This document shows positions 18,414 to 27,789 of a DNA stretch of 59,028 bases, piece by piece. This stretch comes from an uncultured Pelagibacteraceae bacterium (GTDB lineage: Bacteria > Pseudomonadota > Alphaproteobacteria > Pelagibacterales > Pelagibacteraceae): NCBI GenBank assembly GCA_902533585.1, contig CACAMG010000002.1, positions 1-59,028 on the forward strand, read 5' to 3'. Below the pieces are notes generated by a model. That model saw only the letters and a list, made by a program, of their open reading frames with translations, searched no databases and was not told the origin of the DNA. Position 1 is the first letter of the stretch. Every line of letters begins with the position of its first letter. Made by a program: the position numbers and the translations under genes.

Positions 18414-18458
18414 TCTTAAGTTGATAAATTCTTATAAAATTGTTACAAGCCATCTTTC

Positions 18459-19745
18459 ATGAGTGATTATAAAGTAAAAGATATTAATTTAGCTGATTTT
18501 GGAAGAAAAGAGATTTCCTTGGCCGAGACCGAGATGCCTGGTTTAATGGCATTAAGAAAAGAATATAAAGGAAAACAACCTCTTAAAGGAGCAAGAATTT
18601 TAGGTTGTCTTCATATGACAATCCAAACCGCTGTATTAATTGAAACACTAGTAGAATTAGGTGCAGAAGTTAGATGGTCTTCATGTAATATTTTTTCAAC
18701 ACAAGATCATGCGGCAGCAGCAATTGCCAAAGCAGGAATACCAGTTTTTGCATGGAAAGGTGAAACTGAAGAAGAATATTGGTGGTGTGTTAAACAAACT
18801 ATTGAAGGTAAAAAAGATTGGAAACCTAACATGATACTTGATGATGGAGGAGATTTAACAGCGCTGATGCATAAAGAGTATAAAGAATTAATGAAGTCAA
18901 TTAAAGGTTTATCCGAGGAAACAACAACTGGAGTTTTAGCTTTAAAAAAAATGCAATCTGAAGGAAAATTACTTGTTCCAGCAATCAATGTTAATGATTC
19001 TGTTACAAAATCTAAATTTGATAATTTATACGGTTGTAGAGAAAGTCTGGTTGATGGAATTAAAAGAGCAACCGATGTAATGATGTCAGGAAAAGTTGCA
19101 ATAGTTGCTGGGTTTGGCGATGTTGGGAAAGGAAGTGCAGCATCATTAAGACAAAGTGGTGCAAGAGTTATGGTAACGGAAACAGATCCAATATGTGCAC
19201 TTCAGGCAGCTATGGAGGGTTATGAAGTAGTTTTAATGGATGAAATGATTAAAGAGGCAGACATAGTTGTAACAGCAACAGGAAATAAAGACATAGTTAC
19301 TGCAGATCATATGAGAGACATGAAAGATAGGGCAATATTATGCAATATTGGGCACTTTGATAATGAGATTCAAGTTGAAGCCTTAAAAAATTATAAATGG
19401 GATGAAATAAAACCACAAGTACATGAAATAACATTTCCAGACAAAAAAAGAATTATACTATTAGCAGAAGGAAGATTAGTAAATTTAGGTTGTGCTACAG
19501 GACACCCAAGTTTTGTTATGAGTGCGTCATTTACAAACCAAGTTACTGCTCAAATAGAACTTTGGAACAATTCAGAAAAGTATGAGAAGAAAGTATATGT
19601 TCTACCAAAACATCTTGATGAAAAAGTAGCCAAATTACACTTAGAAAAAGTAGGTGCTAAACTAACAAAATTAAGCAAAGATCAAGCTGATTACATTAGT
19701 GTAAAACAACAAGGACCTTTTAAACCCGATGCCTATCGCTACTAA
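18459..19745 (+). CDS. ahcY: Adenosylhomocysteinase
   Basis: Hydrolyses S-adenosylhomocysteine to adenosine and homocysteine, completing the methyl cycle. 428 residues with [35 protein letters not shown], the NAD-binding [19 protein letters not shown] and the terminal KPDAYRY that ends nearly all members. The 45-base leader is too short to hold a recognisable SAH riboswitch. The 3' end overlaps tsaE by 17 bases. Confidence 0.97.
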   Translation: MSDYKVKDINLADFGRKEISLAETEMPGLMALRKEYKGKQPLKGARILGCLHMTIQTAVLIETLVELGAEVRWSSCNIFSTQDHAAAAIAKAGIPVFAWKGETEEEYWWCVKQTIEGKKDWKPNMILDDGGDLTALMHKEYKELMKSIKGLSEETTTGVLALKKMQSEGKLLVPAINVNDSVTKSKFDNLYGCRESLVDGIKRATDVMMSGKVAIVAGFGDVGKGSAASLRQSGARVMVTETDPICALQAAMEGYEVVLMDEMIKEADIVVTATGNKDIVTADHMRDMKDRAILCNIGHFDNEIQVEALKNYKWDEIKPQVHEITFPDKKRIILLAEGRLVNLGCATGHPSFVMSASFTNQVTAQIELWNNSEKYEKKVYVLPKHLDEKVAKLHLEKVGAKLTKLSKDQADYISVKQQGPFKPDAYRY

Positions 19746-20208
19746 AAGTAGCAAAATTGATATTACTTTAGAAAAAGATACAAAATCAATTTCGCAAAAA
19801 CTTTCAACTTATTTATCAAAAGGAGATATAATTTTTTTGTATGGCGAAATAGGAGTTGGAAAAACAACTTTTATTAAATATTTAATTAATTTTTTACAAT
19901 TAAAATTTAATGAAAAGGAAACAGAAATCCCAAGCCCAACTTTTAATATAATATATGAATACAAAATTAATGATTTAATTGTCCAACATTACGATTTATA
20001 TAGGATTAAAGACACTTTAGAATTAAAAAATATTGGCCTTTATGAAAATCAAAAAGACACATTAACCTTTATAGAATGGCCAGAAATAATAAAAGAAAAA
20101 CCAGAAAAAAGAATTGAATTATTATTTAGTTATGAAGCGGATTTAAAAAAAAGAAGCTTAGTTATTTGTAGTGATTATAAAAAAAAAATTATAGATGATT
20201 ATAAATAA
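19729..20208 (+). CDS. tsaE: tRNA threonylcarbamoyladenosine biosynthesis ATPase TsaE
   Basis: ATPase partner of TsaB/TsaD in forming t6A37 of ANN-decoding tRNAs, 159 residues. The P-loop [10 protein letters not shown], the switch region [17 protein letters not shown] and FIEWPE are all present. It starts inside ahcY and ends inside the amgK-like gene, a chain of overlapping frames seen in many alphaproteobacteria (tsaE, sugar kinase, nucleotidyltransferase). Confidence 0.93.
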   Translation: MPIATKSSKIDITLEKDTKSISQKLSTYLSKGDIIFLYGEIGVGKTTFIKYLINFLQLKFNEKETEIPSPTFNIIYEYKINDLIVQHYDLYRIKDTLELKNIGLYENQKDTLTFIEWPEIIKEKPEKRIELLFSYEADLKKRSLVICSDYKKKIIDDYK

Positions 20209-21142
20209 TAAACTAATACCATTATCAGGAGACGCTTCTTTTAGAAAATTTTATAGAAAGAAAGGATCAATTTTAGTTGTATGCAAAAAGGAAAAAAAAA
20301 ATAATTTAATTATTTATGATGCAATAAATAAAGTTTTAATTAAAAATAAAATAAAAGCACCAAAATTAATTAGTCATAATTATAAAAAAAATTTTATTGA
20401 GATAGAGGATTTAGGGAATAGCTCTATATATAATAAATTAAAAAATAATAAGATTAAAAAAATAAATTATTATAAAAAAATAATTTTGTTATTATGCAAG
20501 TTGCAAAAAATAAAAACAAATAAAATTCAAACATTTACAAATTCAAATTATATAATCCCCAAATATTCAAAAAATAAAATTTTTAACGAATCTCATTTAT
20601 TTATAAAATGGTATATTCCAAAAGTTATTCAAAAAAAAAAACAAAAAAAATTGAAAAGGGAGTTAAAAAATATTATTAAAAAAATTTTAAAGAAAATAAA
20701 AAATAAAAATAATATTTTTGTCCACAGAGACTTTCATGTTTCTAATTTAATGGAATATAAAAAAAATATTGCTATCATTGATAGTCAAGACGCAGTATAT
20801 GGAAACCCAGCTTATGATCTTGCTTCTTTAATTGATGATGTTAGATTAAAAACTTCAGACAATTTAAAAGAAAAAATTTTCAAATATTTTCAGAAAAAAA
20901 ATAAATTAAAAAGTATAAAAAATTTTAAAAATGATTTTGATATATTGTCTGTACTGAGAAATATTAAAATAATTGGCATATTTACAAGACTATCAATTAG
21001 AGATAGCAAACATCATTATTTAAAATTAATACCAAATGCATGGAAACTTATTGAAAATAGAATAAATAATAATGAAATATTTGAAGATCTAAAAATTTTT
21101 TTAGATAAAAATTTTTCAAAAAATATAAGAATTAAAAAATGA
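20195..21142 (+). CDS. amgK: Aminoglycoside-phosphotransferase-fold kinase, AmgK-like
   Basis: Probable anomeric sugar kinase (N-acetylmuramate/N-acetylglucosamine) of the APH superfamily, 315 residues. N-terminus PLSGDASFRKFYR matches the LAGDASFRRYFR motif of AmgK; the catalytic loop is HRDFHVSNL and the metal-binding Asp is in AIIDSQDAVYGNPAYDLASL. Very Lys/Asn rich. Placement between tsaE and a MurU-like gene is the classic context for cell-wall sugar recycling toward UDP-MurNAc. Overlaps tsaE by 14 bases and the next gene by 4 (ATGA). Confidence 0.83.
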   Translation: MIINNKLIPLSGDASFRKFYRKKGSILVVCKKEKKNNLIIYDAINKVLIKNKIKAPKLISHNYKKNFIEIEDLGNSSIYNKLKNNKIKKINYYKKIILLLCKLQKIKTNKIQTFTNSNYIIPKYSKNKIFNESHLFIKWYIPKVIQKKKQKKLKRELKNIIKKILKKIKNKNNIFVHRDFHVSNLMEYKKNIAIIDSQDAVYGNPAYDLASLIDDVRLKTSDNLKEKIFKYFQKKNKLKSIKNFKNDFDILSVLRNIKIIGIFTRLSIRDSKHHYLKLIPNAWKLIENRINNNEIFEDLKIFLDKNFSKNIRIKK

Positions 21143-21834
21143 AAAGAATAAATACAGCATTAATACTTTGTGCTGGCTATGGAAAAAGATTAAATCCTTT
21201 AACACTAAATGTTCCAAAACCTTTGTTAAAAATAAACAATATAACTTTATTGGAAAATTCTATTAATATTATAAATCAACTTGGTATAAAAAATATTAAA
21301 GTAAATACTTTTTATCTTAAAGAGCAAATTAGAGAATTCATTTATAATAAAAGATTTAGTTGTAAAATTGAAATTATTGAAGATGGCACATCAATATTAG
21401 ATACTGGTGGTGGTATTTTAAATTTAACAAAAAATTCAGAAGACGAAGATTTTCTTGTTTTTAATCCAGATACTATATGGCAAAAAGAGCACCTTGAAGT
21501 TATTAAAAATATGGAAGTTTTTTATTTTAAAAAAAAAATTAATAATATTCTAATGGTTGTTAATAAATCAAAAAGTTTCGATCAGAGACTAAAAGGAGAT
21601 TTTAATTTAGATTTAAATAATATTTTGAACAATAAAGAAAAAAATTTTATTTACACTGGTTGTCAGATAATTAATAAAAATATTTTTTCATCAATTGATA
21701 CAAAATGTTTTTCGATTACTGAAATATGGGATCGTCTTATTAATGTTAATAAATTATATGGGTTTGAGAGTACTAGTGATTTTAAACATATAACTGATTT
21801 AGAAATATTTAATAAACTTTCAAAAAATTATTAA
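21139..21834 (+). CDS. murU: Nucleotidyltransferase, MurU-like
   Basis: Sugar-1-phosphate nucleotidyltransferase of 231 residues. N-terminal ALILCAGYGKRLNPLTLNVPKPLL is the nucleotide-binding signature, and EDGTSILDTGGGILN and FNPDTIW are the substrate and metal loops. In the AmgK-MurU bypass this enzyme makes UDP-MurNAc from MurNAc-1-phosphate. It is coupled to the kinase gene by ATGA and converges on gpmA with a 15-base overlap. Confidence 0.82.
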   Translation: MKRINTALILCAGYGKRLNPLTLNVPKPLLKINNITLLENSINIINQLGIKNIKVNTFYLKEQIREFIYNKRFSCKIEIIEDGTSILDTGGGILNLTKNSEDEDFLVFNPDTIWQKEHLEVIKNMEVFYFKKKINNILMVVNKSKSFDQRLKGDFNLDLNNILNNKEKNFIYTGCQIINKNIFSSIDTKCFSITEIWDRLINVNKLYGFESTSDFKHITDLEIFNKLSKNY

Positions 21835-22530
21835 ATCTTTAGCTCTTTCTCTATCTAGGTATCTGACGTTATTTAATTTTTTATTTTCGTATGTTAGCAC
21901 CAAAGGATTTCCAGTCGGAATTTCTAGTTTAGAAATTTTAGTATTGTCAATATCAAATATGTATTTACACAATGCTCTAAGTGAGTTGCCATGTGCCGCA
22001 ATTATTATATTCTCATTCAACAGCGGTAGTATATTTTTTTTATAGTAAGGAATTACTCGTTCATAAGTATCTTTTAGTGATTCTGTATCAGGTACTAAAT
22101 TTTTGGGTATGTCTTTATATGCTTCAATATTTAGAGGGTGATAAGGATTTTTTTTATTTAAAGGTTGAGGAGCAATATTCCAAGATCTTCTAAATTCTTG
22201 AACTTTTTTTTTACCCAAGGTTTTTATCATTTCTTCTTTATTTAATCCTGTTAAAGATCCATAGCTTCGTTCATTAAATTCCCAAGCTTTAACAACTGAA
22301 TTATTTTTTAATCTCAAAGTATTTAAAATAAGATTTAATGTTTCTATTGCTCTTTTTTGATATGAACAATAATAATGATTTAAATTTATATTCTGTTCTT
22401 TTATTAGTTCCCCAGCTTTGCAAGCTTCTAATTTTCCTTTTGCTGTTAGTTCAACATCCACCCAACCAGTAAATCTTTTTTGCAAGTTCCACTCGCTTTG
22501 TCCATGTCGTACTAAAATTAAATGACTCAT
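21820..22530 (-). CDS. gpmA: 2,3-bisphosphoglycerate-dependent phosphoglycerate mutase
   Basis: Glycolysis/gluconeogenesis enzyme interconverting 3- and 2-phosphoglycerate, 236 residues. Phospho-His in LVRHGQSEWN, RFTGWVDVELTAKG, AWEFNERSYGSLTGLNK (the glutamate acid catalyst), the QEFRRSWNIAPQPL clamp and AAHGNSLRAL are all dPGM-specific, as opposed to GpmI or broad-specificity phosphatases. Confidence 0.95.
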   Translation of the reverse strand: MSHLILVRHGQSEWNLQKRFTGWVDVELTAKGKLEACKAGELIKEQNINLNHYYCSYQKRAIETLNLILNTLRLKNNSVVKAWEFNERSYGSLTGLNKEEMIKTLGKKKVQEFRRSWNIAPQPLNKKNPYHPLNIEAYKDIPKNLVPDTESLKDTYERVIPYYKKNILPLLNENIIIAAHGNSLRALCKYIFDIDNTKISKLEIPTGNPLVLTYENKKLNNVRYLDRERAKDLIIF

Positions 22531-22563
22531 TAATAAATTTTCAATATAAGATAAGTATGCAAA

Positions 22564-22935
22564 ATGACAAAAATAATATTTAATATCATTAATACAATTT
22601 TTATTATTTTATATATATATCCTGGAAGTATTCTAGGTTTTTTAATTTATGGAGAATTTCAAAAACAACCCCAATTAACTGGAGATTTTATGTCGATTTC
22701 ATCAAATCACGTATATGCCTTTTTTGTATTATCCTTTATTGGTTTAATTGCTTATTACAAGAGCAAAAAAATAGTTATTCTTAATTATTTAATATTAAGT
22801 TCCATAATTTTTGAAGTTCTTCATCTATTTATACCAAACAGATCATTTCAATATAGTGACTTGTTTGGTAATATTATTGGAGTTTTGTTATCAATTTTAT
22901 TATTTAGTATATTTAATTATTGGAGAAAAAGATGA
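22564..22935 (+). CDS. VanZ-like small membrane protein
   Basis: 123 residues with four predicted helices. The conserved acidic/His pattern of VanZ-like domains is present in the last two helices: FEVLHLFIPNRSFQYSDLFGNIIGVLLS. Function is unknown for such stand-alone proteins. It overlaps the DUF1476 gene by 4 bases (ATGA), so the two are translationally coupled. Confidence 0.7.
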   Translation: MTKIIFNIINTIFIILYIYPGSILGFLIYGEFQKQPQLTGDFMSISSNHVYAFFVLSFIGLIAYYKSKKIVILNYLILSSIIFEVLHLFIPNRSFQYSDLFGNIIGVLLSILLFSIFNYWRKR

Positions 22936-23240
22936 GTACATTTGATGATAGGGAAAAAAGTTTTGAAAAAAAATTTGCCCATGATGAAGAATTACAATTT
23001 AAAGTTAGTGCTCGTAGAAACAAATATATAGGACAGTGGGCTTCACAAATTTTAGGTTATAACTCTGATCAGGAAAAAGAATATATTCAATCTGTAATTA
23101 AAGCAGATTTTGCAGAAGCTGGAGATGAAGATGTTTTTAGAAAAGTAAAAGAAGATTTAAAAAATCATAATATTTCTGACGAAGAAATCAGAAAAAAAAT
23201 GGATGAGCTTAATGAAAAAGCAAAGTCTGATTTTATTTAG
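22932..23240 (+). CDS. DUF1476 protein (F1-ATPase zeta-type inhibitor)
   Basis: Small soluble helical protein, 102 residues. The STFDDREKSFEKKFAHDEELQFKVSARRNKYIGQWA N-terminal block and AEAGDEDVFRKVKEDL are diagnostic of DUF1476, the family of the Paracoccus F1-ATPase zeta subunit, which blocks ATP hydrolysis by the enzyme. ATG 22932 is chosen over TTG 22920 because it has a GGAG six bases upstream and forms ATGA with the preceding stop. The ATP synthase genes are not nearby. Confidence 0.85.
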   Translation: MSTFDDREKSFEKKFAHDEELQFKVSARRNKYIGQWASQILGYNSDQEKEYIQSVIKADFAEAGDEDVFRKVKEDLKNHNISDEEIRKKMDELNEKAKSDFI

Positions 23241-23808
23241 TATATTTTTCTTTTTTGTTTCCTGTTCCTCTATTCCTAAAAATACAGCAGATGGGTGTTC
23301 CATTTTTTCCGAAAGATATCTTTGGTACAAGCATGCAAAAAAAACAGAACAAAAATGGGGAACTCCAATTTATATTCAGTTAGCAATTATAAAGATGGAG
23401 TCCGATTTTGATTGGTTAGCTAAACCAAAAAGACAAAGAATTTTTAAAATAATACCCTATAAGAGACCATCCAGTTCATTTGGGTACTCGCAGGCTGTAA
23501 AAGGTACATGGAAACAGTATAAAGAAGAAACAAATAATAAATTTGCAACACGAACAAGATTTAAGGATAGCGTAGATTTTATAGGTTGGTATGCAAATAA
23601 AACAGAAAAACTTTTAAAAATATCACAAAAAGATGCGTTTAGACAATATATTGCTTATCATGAAGGATGGGGCAATTATAAGAATTATAAGAAAAAACAA
23701 AAAGTAATTTTATTAGCTAAGAAAGTTCAAAATCAATCTAACAAATACAAGACTCAACTTAATAAATGTAGCAAGTCTCTAAATAGAAAAAAATATATTA
23801 TATTTTAA
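23212..23808 (+). CDS. Lytic-transglycosylase-like lipoprotein
   Basis: Predicted lipoprotein of 198 residues: signal segment MKKQSLILFSIFFFF and lipobox VSC, so lipidation is expected at Cys near residue 18. The SLT-like domain has a probable catalytic Glu in AIIKMESDFDWLAKP, followed by SFGYSQAVKGTW and AYHEGWGNY. Similar proteins are annotated as transglycosylase SLT domain proteins; peptidoglycan cleavage is inferred. ATG 23203 is also in frame, but 23212 starts cleanly with the signal peptide. Its stop overlaps the convergent RND gene stop by 4 bases. Confidence 0.75.
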   Translation: MKKQSLILFSIFFFFVSCSSIPKNTADGCSIFSERYLWYKHAKKTEQKWGTPIYIQLAIIKMESDFDWLAKPKRQRIFKIIPYKRPSSSFGYSQAVKGTWKQYKEETNNKFATRTRFKDSVDFIGWYANKTEKLLKISQKDAFRQYIAYHEGWGNYKNYKKKQKVILLAKKVQNQSNKYKTQLNKCSKSLNRKKYIIF

Positions 23809-26800
23809 CGAAGCTGTTTTTTTAACTCTATATCAACTGCATCAATTCTTTTTGTATTTTTTGCTAATGTTAAATACATTGTTGGAGTTACATATAATGT
23901 AAAAAATGTTGATATTACCATTCCACCCAGTATTGTAGCACCTACTGCTAATCTAGATCCTTCACCAGCACCAGGACCAATGTTTCCAACTATGAGAGGC
24001 ATCATTGCAATCATAGTACTTAAAGAGGTCATAATTATAGGTCTAAACCTAAGTTCACAAGCTTCTATTACTGAGCTTTCTATATTTTTACCTAAAGTTC
24101 TTAGTTGATTTGCATAATCAACAATTAGAATACTATTTTTAGTCGATATACCAATTAATATAACTAAAGCGATTTGTGAAAATATGTTTATCGAGCTATT
24201 TAAAAATAAAATAAATACCAGCCCACCAAATACAGCCAATGGAACTGTTAGTATGATAATAAAAGGGTGGACAAAAGAGTTAAATGTTGCTGACATTACA
24301 AGATAGGCTGTTAAAAGAGCCAAAGCAAAAATTATATATAATTCGTTACTAGTTTCTTTTAATTCTTCAGATTTTCCTTTCCAGGTAATCTGTTTATCTG
24401 GTGCAATCTTAGACATAGTTTTTTCTAAATATTTAATTGCTTCAGACAATGTATAGCCTTCATTAATATTGGCAGATATTGTGACTGCTCTTTGTCTGTT
24501 GTATCTTGAAAGCTTATTCGCAGAACCTTGTTCTTCGAAGCTGACTAGATTTGCCAATGAAATTAAAGCACCTGTATTTTCTGACCTTACATAAATTTTG
24601 CTTAAACTTTCTTTGTCTTTTCTATCTCTTAAATATTGTTGCAGGATAATTGGATATTCTTTCCCAAGTTTATTAAATTTAGTTACAGTTTTTCCACCAT
24701 AAAGAGTTTCTAGAGTTTGACCAATTGACTGAGTAGATATGCCCAAATCTTTTGCTTTATTTTTATTTATAACTAATTTTACTTCTGGTTTATTTCTTGA
24801 GTAGTCAGATTCTATTCTTGACAAATTTCCATTTCTTCTCATCATTCCTAACACTTTGGATTGAGTTCTTTCTAATTCTTCGTAAGTACTTCCTAGAACA
24901 ACCATTTGAACTGGTTTATTATAATTTGAAACTCTTATTGATTGTGGAGATATAGGAAAAGCCAATGTTTGAGGAACAGTTACTATTTTTCCGATTGCTT
25001 GTCTCATAATTATTTGAGAATTTTGTTTTCTATCTTTCCAGTGATTTAATAAAGAAATAATAATAAAACTATTGTCACCACCAAATCCTGGAACTATCAT
25101 AAGAAATCTATTGTATGGACTACCTTCTGCTTGCAAGAGAGGTATAAGTCTTTTTTCAACATCTTCGGCTCTTTTTTGAGTATATTCAAAAGAGCTTCCT
25201 TGATCTGTAAAACCTATGACTAAGTAAGCTCCCCTGTCTTCTATAGGAAGAAGTTCTTTTTTAATAAAATTATATAAAATACCAGAGCCAACAATCATAA
25301 GAACAATAAAAATTGTAATTATTTTTTTTTTATTTAGCCAAAAGGAAAGTGTTTCCTGGTAGAATTTTGAAAAACCTTTAAAAAATTTATCAAATTTTAC
25401 TACAAAAAAATTTGTTTTTGGTTTTTTAACTAAATATTTGCTACCAAGCATTGGTGAAAGAGTCAGGGCTACAAATGATGAAACAACAATGGCGAAAGAT
25501 AAAGCAATTGCAGTTTCTTTAAATAAAGTTCCAGCTATTCCTTCAATAAATATTAATGGCAAAAAAACAGCTACTAAAATTAATGTTGTAGCAATGATTG
25601 CAAAAGTTATTTGTTTAGAACCTTTGTAAGCAGCAACTAATGGTGTTTCTCCATTTTCAATTCTTCTATAAATTGCATCAGTCATTATAACGGAGTCGTC
25701 CGTAATTATACCAATTGCCAAAATAAAACTTAGCAATACAAAGATATTTATTGATAGCCCAAAAATATAAATCCCTAAAAATGATGCAATTAAACTTACA
25801 GGAAGAGCTACAGCAGGCACAATCACTGCTTTAAGATTACCAAGAAATAAATAAATAATTACTACTACTAAAACAAAAGCAATAATTAGTGTTTTATAAA
25901 CCTCATTAATTGCCGCTCCAATATATGTTGCTCTATTAAAAGCTATTTCTATATTTAAGTCTTCTGGTAGGGTTTTTTTTACTTCTTCAAGCTTTTTTTT
26001 TATTTCTTTTGAAAGCTCAACTGTTGATGCGCCACTTCTTGCATAAATTCCAATACCAACAGTTTTTAAATTTAAAGCATCTTTTCTTTGAGCTCTAAAC
26101 AAAGCTTTTTCGGATACCGGGCCGAACTCGATATTCGCCACATCTGATAATCTAACTAAATTATCTTTACTTTTTTTTATTGGCAACTGTTTTAATTTTT
26201 CCAAATCATTATATGATTTATCCAAATTAATTGTTAAATCTATATTTTTTGCCTCTAGGGTGCCAGCGGGCAAGCTAACATTTTCATTTCTCAGAGCTTG
26301 TTCAACTTCTTGAATTGTTAAATCATTTGCAGCTAACTTTATAGGATCTATCCAAACCCTTACACTTAATTCTCTTAAACCTCCTATCAATATTCTACCA
26401 ACATTTTTTATACTTGAAAATTGGTCTACTAAATATCTATCAGCATAATCCCCAAGTTCTAAATCACTCCAACTAGGCGAAGATAAAGCCAACCACATCG
26501 TGGTAGTGAACCCAGCGGCCTGTTTAAGTATTTGAGGTGGATCAGATTCTGAAGGTAATTGATTTACTATCCTTGCGACTCTTTCTCTAATATCATTTGC
26601 AGCATCATCTAAATCAATATTAGTATCAAATTCTATATTGATAGTACTTTTACCTTTCTCTGACTTTGAATCGATATTTTTTATACCTTCAGCTCCACCA
26701 ATTACATCCTCAATTACCTGTGTAACTTCTTCATCAACTATCGGAGCAGATGCAGACTTGTAATCAACTTTAACTTGAACAACAGGTGGCTGAATTCCAG

Positions 26801-26915
26801 AAGGAAGTTCCCTTACTGGCAATTTCCAAAAAACAAAAATCCCAAATACAATTAAAATAAGAGACAGAACCCAAGAAACTACAGGTCTTCTTATGCTTAC
26901 TTCTGTTAAATACAT
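23805..26915 (-). CDS. RND efflux pump inner-membrane subunit (HAE1/AcrB-like)
   Basis: Proton-driven trimeric transporter of 1036 residues. N-terminus MYLTEVSIRRPVVSWVLSL; twelve helices in two repeats with two large periplasmic loops. Proton-relay residues look intact: the Asp pair in GIITDDSVIMTDAIYRR, Lys in GISTKNSILIVDYA and Arg in CELRFRPIIMTSL. Its ATG overlaps the stop of the adaptor gene (TAATG). No outer-membrane factor gene is in the window. Substrate unknown. Confidence 0.92.
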   Translation of the reverse strand: MYLTEVSIRRPVVSWVLSLILIVFGIFVFWKLPVRELPSGIQPPVVQVKVDYKSASAPIVDEEVTQVIEDVIGGAEGIKNIDSKSEKGKSTINIEFDTNIDLDDAANDIRERVARIVNQLPSESDPPQILKQAAGFTTTMWLALSSPSWSDLELGDYADRYLVDQFSSIKNVGRILIGGLRELSVRVWIDPIKLAANDLTIQEVEQALRNENVSLPAGTLEAKNIDLTINLDKSYNDLEKLKQLPIKKSKDNLVRLSDVANIEFGPVSEKALFRAQRKDALNLKTVGIGIYARSGASTVELSKEIKKKLEEVKKTLPEDLNIEIAFNRATYIGAAINEVYKTLIIAFVLVVVIIYLFLGNLKAVIVPAVALPVSLIASFLGIYIFGLSINIFVLLSFILAIGIITDDSVIMTDAIYRRIENGETPLVAAYKGSKQITFAIIATTLILVAVFLPLIFIEGIAGTLFKETAIALSFAIVVSSFVALTLSPMLGSKYLVKKPKTNFFVVKFDKFFKGFSKFYQETLSFWLNKKKIITIFIVLMIVGSGILYNFIKKELLPIEDRGAYLVIGFTDQGSSFEYTQKRAEDVEKRLIPLLQAEGSPYNRFLMIVPGFGGDNSFIIISLLNHWKDRKQNSQIIMRQAIGKIVTVPQTLAFPISPQSIRVSNYNKPVQMVVLGSTYEELERTQSKVLGMMRRNGNLSRIESDYSRNKPEVKLVINKNKAKDLGISTQSIGQTLETLYGGKTVTKFNKLGKEYPIILQQYLRDRKDKESLSKIYVRSENTGALISLANLVSFEEQGSANKLSRYNRQRAVTISANINEGYTLSEAIKYLEKTMSKIAPDKQITWKGKSEELKETSNELYIIFALALLTAYLVMSATFNSFVHPFIIILTVPLAVFGGLVFILFLNSSINIFSQIALVILIGISTKNSILIVDYANQLRTLGKNIESSVIEACELRFRPIIMTSLSTMIAMMPLIVGNIGPGAGEGSRLAVGATILGGMVISTFFTLYVTPTMYLTLAKNTKRIDAVDIELKKQLR

Positions 26916-27784
26916 TATTTTTTTATAGGTTTAATTTTACCGTTTGGTCTTACTTTTTTAAGGCCTTCCGCAACAATTGTTTCGCCTTCTTTTAATCCAG
27001 AAGTCACTTCAAGAAATCCTCCATTTCTTGCGCCTATTTTAATTTCTGTTCTTTTAGTGATGCTTTCTTTGTTAACTTTATATATGTAAACTTTATTACC
27101 TTCCAATATTACACTAGTATCAGGTATACCCAACGAATCACGTTCATTATATTTTATTGTTATTTCGAGTAGTGATCCTGGCAATATTTCTAGATTAGAA
27201 TTAACTAATTTAATTCTAGCAGCTAATGACCTTTTTTTAGTATTAATTCTGCTAGCAGTAGAATCTACTATCCCCAAATAAATTTTTTCTTTGTTTCCAG
27301 AAAATTTAATATCTGCAGATAATCCGTCATTAATAAATGGAGCGTATATTTCAGGTATATCAACATCTACATATAAAATAGAAGCATCTTCCAAATTAAT
27401 TACTATTGAACTTGCTGAAACTTCGATATCATCTGAAAAATTTCTCTTTCCAATTACTCCATCAAATGGTGCAGTTATATTTCTAGTTTTAAGTTTTGCA
27501 ACTACATCCCCTTTATTTACTTTTTCATTAAATTTTATTGGTGAAACAATCTCATATTTTTCAATATTATAAGATTTAATTCTAATGGGTATTGCAGTAC
27601 CGAAGGTTTCAACTTTATTTTCAAATTTTTTTTGTTCAACAGTTGTTACGATAATTCCTGGAGGAGGTCTTTTACCAAATTTTTTTTCAAAATGCATACC
27701 AATCATTGTTCTTGCAACAATGACTCCGGTTATTACTAAAAAGAAAATTGCGATAACTGTTATGATTTTAGTCGATCTTTTCAT
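26915..27784 (-). CDS. RND periplasmic adaptor lacking the alpha-hairpin
   Basis: Membrane fusion protein, 289 residues, short for the family. An N-terminal helix (residues 6-26) anchors it. The two lipoyl half-motifs (about 74-98 and 103-130) are joined by only a few residues, VVAKLKTRNITAPFDGVIGKR, where tripartite-pump adaptors usually insert a coiled-coil alpha-hairpin of tens of residues that docks with TolC. Beta-barrel and membrane-proximal domains follow (GSLLEITIKYNERD, TEIKIGARNGGFLEVTSGLKEGETIV). First gene of a two-gene operon with the RND subunit. Confidence 0.88.
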   Translation of the reverse strand: MKRSTKIITVIAIFFLVITGVIVARTMIGMHFEKKFGKRPPPGIIVTTVEQKKFENKVETFGTAIPIRIKSYNIEKYEIVSPIKFNEKVNKGDVVAKLKTRNITAPFDGVIGKRNFSDDIEVSASSIVINLEDASILYVDVDIPEIYAPFINDGLSADIKFSGNKEKIYLGIVDSTASRINTKKRSLAARIKLVNSNLEILPGSLLEITIKYNERDSLGIPDTSVILEGNKVYIYKVNKESITKRTEIKIGARNGGFLEVTSGLKEGETIVAEGLKKVRPNGKIKPIKK

Positions 27785-27789
27785 TTTAT

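Noticed and set aside
18414..18458. Possible SAH riboswitch before ahcY
   Set aside because: The gap is only 45 bases and shows no GC-rich pseudoknot-like element.
20195..21142. amgK-like gene considered a decayed gene because of its poly-Lys/Asn content
   Set aside because: Catalytic HRDFH and metal-binding D are intact and the frame is open with coupled neighbours.
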